DNA of 8,629 bases, from positions 1-8,629 of the forward strand of contig CALGXU010000221.1 of NCBI GenBank assembly GCA_937935205.1. Reading direction: 5' to 3'. This stretch comes from an uncultured Rothia sp. (GTDB lineage: Bacteria > Actinomycetota > Actinomycetes > Actinomycetales > Micrococcaceae). Numbering within the stretch: the first letter of the stretch is position 1; each line of letters starts with the position of its first letter. A program made the position numbers and the translations under genes. Positions 5,251-8,629 of this stretch are shown here, one piece after another. The notes beneath the pieces are model-generated. The model saw only the letters and a list, made by a program, of their open reading frames with translations. It searched no databases and was not told the DNA's origin.

Positions 5251-6105
5251 TTAGAGAGCCAGGAAGCCCAGGTAAGAACCGAGGATACCCACGGCAAACA
5301 GGGCGAAAATCAACCAGATAGCGTTGACCTTCTTCTTCAGCAGCCACATGCACAGGAAGCACAGACCCAGCGACGCAAGGCCCGGCAGCAGATCGTTCAG
5401 CACCGACTGAACGGTCACATCCACCATCGCGCCAGCCTGGTTCTTGTAGCTGGTCAGCGGCAACGGAATATTCACGCTCGTCCAGCGGTACACCAGCGCA
5501 CCCATCACGAACAGACCCATCACGGACGCACCCTGAGTGATCTTCTGCAGGGTGTTACCGCCCGCCTCAGTCACAATCTGGGTACCCTTCTCGTAACCGT
5601 ACTTGAAGCCGTACCAGCGGGTCGCCCAACGAATCGCGGACAGGCCGAAGAAGAACAGCAGCGGGCCCAGAATATTACCGGTCACCGCCAGGGACGCGCC
5701 CAGAGCCGCCAGCACAATACGTGCGGTACCCCAGTAAATCGGGTCGCCCACACCAGCCAGCGGGCCCATCAGACCCACCTTCACGTTGGTGATAGCCGCC
5801 TCGTCAATGTCCTTACCGGCTGCCTTCTCACGCTCCATCGCAGCGGTCACACCCATAATCGAGGATGCAACCCACGGCTGGGTGTTGAAGAACTCCAGGT
5901 GGCGGGTCAGCGCCTCCGCCTGGTCTTCCTTCTTGGTGTAGAAGCGCTTAATGGCCGGAATCATGGAAACCGCGAAACCAATGGACTGCATACGCTCAAA
6001 GTTGAACGAACCAAGCAGGAAAGTGGAGCGGATGTAGGTTTCGACCTTATCGCGCTGGGTGAGCTCGGGAACTTCAACGAGCTCGACGTTCTTGTTCTCA
6101 GTCAT
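5251..6105 (-). CDS. manZ: PTS mannose-family transporter subunit IID
   Basis: 284 residues, close to E. coli ManZ (286). EIID pairs with EIIC to form the membrane translocator of mannose-family PTS systems, carrying sugar (mannose, glucose, fructose, amino sugars or relatives) to EIIB for phosphorylation. The N-terminal two thirds is amphipathic and cytosolic; the family signatures FNTQPW (73-78) and GLMGPLAGVGDPIYWGT (111-127) are clear. Hydrophobic segments appear at about 128-160 and 196-210, and the C-terminus ends in a strong helix (about 262-284). ATG at 6105 follows AAAGGAG with good spacing, 12 bases after the EIIC stop, so it is the last gene of the operon. Exact sugar cannot be told from this subunit. 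Confidence 0.95.
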   Translation of the reverse strand: MTENKNVELVEVPELTQRDKVETYIRSTFLLGSFNFERMQSIGFAVSMIPAIKRFYTKKEDQAEALTRHLEFFNTQPWVASSIMGVTAAMEREKAAGKDIDEAAITNVKVGLMGPLAGVGDPIYWGTARIVLAALGASLAVTGNILGPLLFFFGLSAIRWATRWYGFKYGYEKGTQIVTEAGGNTLQKITQGASVMGLFVMGALVYRWTSVNIPLPLTSYKNQAGAMVDVTVQSVLNDLLPGLASLGLCFLCMWLLKKKVNAIWLIFALFAVGILGSYLGFLAL

Positions 6106-6117
6106 GATGATGCTCCT

Positions 6118-6987
6118 TTACTCGAGCTCGTTATCGAGGTCGTTTGCTACGGCTGCCGGTGCTACGGCGGGTGCCTCACTCTTATGGAAGAGCGGGTTCA
6201 GCTGGGTGTACAGCAGACCCAGGCAAGCGCCCACAATACCGATAGCAACCAGGTTGAACTGTGCCGGGGTGGACAGTGCCACCAGGACGTCCTCGGGCTT
6301 TCCGCCGGCAAGAGGCACAATCGACTGGGTTGCCGGGATAGCGGCAGCAGCAATGAAACCGAGGAAGAAGAAGGGCATGAGAGCCTTCGAACGCATCATG
6401 TTAATGACCATTGCGAAACCGACCACGGTAATCATGCCACCGGCAATACGCAGACCGATGGTCACCTGTTCCGGAATCATGCCCAGCAGGCGGGTCAGCT
6501 CTTCGGAGCTAATCAGAGCCACAATAGCGGTCGGGATAGCAACACGCAGACCCTGCAGAGCCATACCGCTGATGTGCATCAGCTCAATACCGCGGAAGTT
6601 CGCCGTCTTCGCGAAATTATCCGCCTGATGCTGGAAGAACACCGTAATGGTACGAACGAAGATGGTCAGAACCTGACCTGCTGCAGCCAGCGGCACAGCA
6701 ATAGCAATACCGGTGGTGATGTTCTGGTGACCCTGAATCACAACAATAGCGGAGATGGTGGACGCCAGAGCCGAGTCGGGAGCCATAGCGGCACCAACAT
6801 TCATCCAGCCCAGGGCGATGAGCTCCAGCGCGCCACCGAGCATAATGCCGGTAGTCGGGTCACCCAGCGCAAAACCCATCAGGGTACAAGCGACCAGGGG
6901 GCGGTGGAACTGACGCTCGTCCACCACGGATGCGACGCCCGCAATGAACGCCACGAGAACAACGAGAATAAACGTCAGGGCGCTCAT
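6118..6987 (-). CDS. manY: PTS mannose-family transporter subunit IIC
   Basis: 289 residues, slightly longer than E. coli ManY (266) because of an Ala/Pro-rich, acidic C-terminal extension (about 271-289). It is the sugar-binding membrane channel subunit and works as a complex with EIID. It is hydrophobic nearly throughout. The family core is unmistakable: DPTTGIMLGGALELIALGWM (43-62) then NVGAAMAPDSALAS (63-76), with Glu55 in the conserved LELIALG. A second conserved part runs through GIELMHISGMALQGLRVAIP (133-152). Its ATG overlaps the EIIAB stop as ATGA (6984-6987), so translation is coupled. An AAAGG within the EIIAB end serves as ribosome binding site. Confidence 0.95.
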   Translation of the reverse strand: MSALTFILVVLVAFIAGVASVVDERQFHRPLVACTLMGFALGDPTTGIMLGGALELIALGWMNVGAAMAPDSALASTISAIVVIQGHQNITTGIAIAVPLAAAGQVLTIFVRTITVFFQHQADNFAKTANFRGIELMHISGMALQGLRVAIPTAIVALISSEELTRLLGMIPEQVTIGLRIAGGMITVVGFAMVINMMRSKALMPFFFLGFIAAAAIPATQSIVPLAGGKPEDVLVALSTPAQFNLVAIGIVGACLGLLYTQLNPLFHKSEAPAVAPAAVANDLDNELE

Positions 6988-7964
6988 GCGTCCAGGCCTT
7001 TCTGCTTGAGGATCTTTTCCAAATCAACCGGGGAGTGGTTGGGCAGCTGCTGCACCGTCAGCTTCACACCGCGCTTAATGAGTTCGCGGTAGGCTTCCAG
7101 GTGCTCTTCGGAGGCGTACACTGCGTCCGAAAGCTGAACCATGCCGGTCTTGAAGGTGACGCCACCAACGTTCACTTCGTTGATCTTGACGCCTTCGTCG
7201 AGCAGTCGCACCACGTCAACGGGGGATTCTACGACGAACATGGTCTTCATGCCGGTGTACTTGGGGTTGTTGTACACGCGGCCAGCCTTAGCGATGTCCA
7301 GGACGTTGGTCTTCACACTGGTCGGTGCGACCTGCAGCAGCAGGGACTTGCGCAGCTGATCGTGTGCCGCATTATCGGATGCCGCGATGAAGGTCTGCGG
7401 TGCGATATGCGGAACCCAGGTTCCTGCCACCTGACCGTGAATCAGGCGGGAGTCGATGCGGGTGAAGATAGCGTCCATGGTGCCGCCGGGAACCTGCTGA
7501 GCAGCCGGAACCTCGACCGCCTTGGTCTCTGCGGGCTTCGCCTCGGCGGGCTTGGCGGCTGCGGGCTGGTTCGCCTCCTGGAAGGAGCGAATACCCTTAG
7601 TGCCAGCCTTGTGCGCCTTAGCGACCAGGGACTTGAGGGTTGCGTTCTTACGGCCTGCGCCGGAGATGACCTCAATAAGCATCGGTACGTTAACACCGGA
7701 GACGACGTCGACGCCCTCGCGGGTAGCTGCGAACTGCGCACCGGCGTTGTAGGGGCTACCGCCGAAGAGGTCGACCAGCAGCAGGGTTTCCTCTGCTTCG
7801 GACGCCTCAACGATGCGGGTGTACTCTTCGACGAGATCTTCGGGGCCCTGACCCGGCAGGAACGTGACCGGGTGGACGTTTTCGAAGTTACCGAGGATCA
7901 TGCCGGCGGTCTTCAGCAGAGCCGGAGCCGACTCGCCGTGTGCCGCCACAATGATAGTGACCAT
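6984..7964 (-). CDS. manX: PTS mannose-family subunit IIAB (fused)
   Basis: 326 residues, almost the length of E. coli ManX (323), with the same EIIA-linker-EIIB order. The EIIA domain (1 to about 130) starts MVTIIVAAHGESA with phospho-accepting His9 and carries the dimer/active-site segment VDLFGGSPYNAG (64-75). An Ala/Pro/Lys-rich flexible linker covers about 131-160. The EIIB domain (about 163-326) begins MDAIFTRIDSRLIHGQV with the second phosphorylated His176 and includes YTGMKTMFVVESP (236-248). HPr phosphorylates His9, the phosphate moves to His176 and then to the sugar in EIIC/EIID. ATG at 7964 follows GAGGA at a good distance. It is first in the operon and is preceded by a long AT-rich control region. 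No EI, HPr or dedicated regulator gene is in the window. General mannose-class specificity is likely, but glucosamine, fructose or sorbose types cannot be excluded. Confidence 0.95.
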   Translation of the reverse strand: MVTIIVAAHGESAPALLKTAGMILGNFENVHPVTFLPGQGPEDLVEEYTRIVEASEAEETLLLVDLFGGSPYNAGAQFAATREGVDVVSGVNVPMLIEVISGAGRKNATLKSLVAKAHKAGTKGIRSFQEANQPAAAKPAEAKPAETKAVEVPAAQQVPGGTMDAIFTRIDSRLIHGQVAGTWVPHIAPQTFIAASDNAAHDQLRKSLLLQVAPTSVKTNVLDIAKAGRVYNNPKYTGMKTMFVVESPVDVVRLLDEGVKINEVNVGGVTFKTGMVQLSDAVYASEEHLEAYRELIKRGVKLTVQQLPNHSPVDLEKILKQKGLDA

Positions 7965-8077
7965 AGTGGTCCTCTCGTGTTCGTGACATGGTGTGTAGTG
8001 GCCCCGTGAAGGGCCTCATAATTCTCAGATAGTAACACGTATATTGTGTGTTTTGTGGGTTTCTTTTGATCTTTCAC

Positions 8078-8105
8078 ACTTTAGGTTCTTGTGACATTTT
8101 TTCAA
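8078..8105 (-). promoter_or_regulatory. Candidate promoter of the PTS operon
   Basis: On the minus strand TTGAAA (8100-8105) and TAAAGT (8078-8083) are spaced 16 bases apart, matching 5 of 6 and 4 of 6 consensus positions. Transcription would begin near 8070 and give a leader of about 105 bases that includes AACACGTAT, the AACAC/GTGTT pair and the GGCCC hairpin. Assigned from position and hexamers only. Confidence 0.3.
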
Positions 8106-8212
8106 GTGTTGGAATATGGGTTTTTGGTATCAAAACACGTATTTATTGCCAGGGTGTAAAAAATTTAAACAGAACACCGAAAAAAGGTTGCCCGCACGAA
8201 GGGTGAGGCGTT

Positions 8213-8227
8213 ATTTTTGCGAAAAAT
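8213..8227. repeat. 15-bp AT-rich palindrome
   Basis: ATTTTT, a central GCG and AAAAAT form a near-perfect palindrome about 250 bp upstream of the EIIAB start codon. It has operator-like symmetry; the three-base loop makes an RNA hairpin possible but weak. No known regulator is matched. Confidence 0.4.
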
Positions 8228-8351
8228 TGGGGGTGTTGGCGTCATGCAAGTGGGGTGATGGGGTGTTTGATGCAGCATATTTGAATTGCGAAGGCGCGAG
8301 AAAAAGATTTACAAAGAAAATACCGGGCGAAAAATGAGCACGCGGATCAAT

Positions 8352-8400
8352 AAATGTGGGATTTATAAAAAACCCACATTTGTCTGTGGTCTGTCCACAG
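8352..8400. repeat. Two adjacent perfect-stem hairpins
   Basis: Hairpin 1: AAATGTGGG (8352-8360) with CCCACATTT (8373-8381), 9 perfect pairs, plus three A-T pairs after one mismatch and a four-base loop. Hairpin 2: CTGTGG (8384-8389) with CCACAG (8395-8400) around a five-base loop, starting two bases later. They lie between the terminator of the right-hand gene and the PTS control region. Hairpin 2 contains a 7-of-9 match to a DnaA box (CTGTCCACA). They could belong to a small RNA, a double operator or a transcript end. No T-tract follows on either strand. Confidence 0.55.
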
Positions 8401-8540
8401 GGTGGTATTTCTGGATGATATATCTGGAATGCGTCGCTATAAAACGGCATTTAAAAATTTAAATCGACGCGCTAACGCGCGAAATAAAATCCCTTGGGCA
8501 CAGATTCAGTGCATAGACCGGGGTATAGACTGCGGCATAG

Positions 8541-8570
8541 AAAAAGCGACCGAGAACCTCCGGTCGCTTT
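8541..8570 (-). terminator. Intrinsic terminator of the gene entering from the right
   Basis: AAAGCGACCG (8543-8552) pairs perfectly with CGGTCGCTTT (8561-8570) around an eight-base loop. Read on the minus strand the stem ends in TTTTTCT, and it begins 11 bases after the TAG stop of the partial gene. On the plus strand the tract is only TTTCT, so the minus direction is favoured. Confidence 0.85.
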
Positions 8571-8581
8571 CTGCACATGCG

Positions 8582-8629
8582 CTACGCGTTAATGCCCCAC
8601 ATATCCCGCGCCAGACGCGCAATATGAAT
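8582..8629 (-). CDS. C-terminal end of an unidentified gene (partial)
   Basis: Only the last 15 codons and the TAG stop (8582-8584) are in the window; the gene continues beyond the right edge. The peptide is IHIARLARDMWGINA, with GC-rich third positions (GCG, CGT, CTG, GCG, CGG) like its neighbours. The strong minus-strand terminator immediately downstream is the main support that this is a genuine gene end. Too short to name a family. Confidence 0.6.
   Translation of the reverse strand: MHIARLARDMWGINA

Larger units (their letters stand above)
7965..8581. other. AT-rich gene-free control region upstream of the PTS operon
   Basis: About 617 bases without a convincing gene. Base composition drops from GC-rich coding DNA to AT-rich between about 8016 and 8465. 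Contents: a short leader hairpin GGCCC/GGGCC (8000-8015), a candidate promoter, two copies of AACACGTAT (8034-8042 and 8134-8142, exactly 100 bp apart), the half-site pair AACAC-N9-GTGTT (8034-8052), the pair GGTGT/ACACC (8153-8178), the palindrome at 8213-8227, paired hairpins at 8352-8400 and the terminator at 8541-8570. Open frames at 8116-8337 (+) and 8211-8450 (-) have no ribosome binding site and no coding bias. Confidence 0.7.

Noticed and set aside
5227..7092. 621-codon open frame on the plus strand opposite the PTS genes
   Set aside because: It lies antisense to three well-conserved PTS genes. Its product is low-complexity (His/Gln/Asn/Arg-rich) as expected from reading GC-biased codons backwards, and it lacks a plausible ribosome binding site.
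7035..8009. 324-codon open frame on the plus strand opposite EIIAB
   Set aside because: Antisense shadow of a gene with both phosphorylation sites intact; no recognisable domain.
8041..8110. CRP/GlxR-type sites (TGTGA-N6-TCACA) upstream of the PTS operon
   Set aside because: TGTGA half-sites occur, but the second half matches at only two of five positions, too weak to call.
8116..8450. Two overlapping small frames (8116-8337 +, 8211-8450 -)
   Set aside because: Both lie in AT-rich DNA without ribosome binding sites, without GC bias at third positions, and overlap the palindromes and hairpins.

Overview
The window looks like chromosomal DNA from a high-GC actinomycete of the Micrococcaceae, most likely a Rothia of the R. 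mucilaginosa type. This rests on strongly GC-biased third codon positions in all real genes, GAGG/AAGGAG ribosome binding sites, a complete mannose-family PTS operon and an actinobacterial-type parS site. The genus is inferred from overall character, not from a database match.

Layout. Positions 1-184 hold 4.4 copies of an AT-rich 42-bp tandem repeat, in sharp contrast to the GC-rich surroundings. The array abuts, with an in-frame stop, the last ~60 codons of a Cys/His-rich metal-binding protein tail (179-364), so that gene appears 5'-truncated. A ~250-bp leader with a long AT-rich inverted repeat (403-467) precedes a CPA1-type Na+/H+ antiporter (616-2358, +). A second long imperfect hairpin (2392-2462) separates it from two tandem paralogous small two-helix membrane proteins (2543-3067 and 3079-3453, +), closed by a strong intrinsic terminator (3488-3533).

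From there every gene is on the minus strand. Reading in transcription direction from the right: the end of an unidentified gene entering from beyond the window (8582-8629) with its terminator (8541-8570); about 580 bp of AT-rich, gene-free DNA with several small palindromes (the PTS control region); EIIAB, EIIC and EIID of a mannose-family PTS (7964 to 5251); a terminator (5135-5182); a HAD-IIB (Cof-type) phosphatase (5067-4294); and a two-helix membrane protein with a coiled-coil-like tail (4146-3628).

A perfect 14-bp parS sequence (ParB/Spo0J binding site) lies at 4181-4194, and a perfect DnaA-box 9-mer lies 130 bp away inside the HAD gene. If the parS is functional, this locus is in the origin-proximal part of the chromosome.

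Functionally, the PTS genes form a self-contained sugar importer: EIIA and EIIB pass phosphate from HPr to the sugar, and EIIC/EIID form the membrane channel. The neighbouring HAD phosphatase could act on sugar phosphates, but it has its own ribosome binding site and lies behind a terminator, so a shared pathway is only a guess. No complete novel multi-gene system is evident. The features most worth a second look are the repeat/truncation junction, the parS site, the long inverted repeats and the paralogous small membrane proteins.
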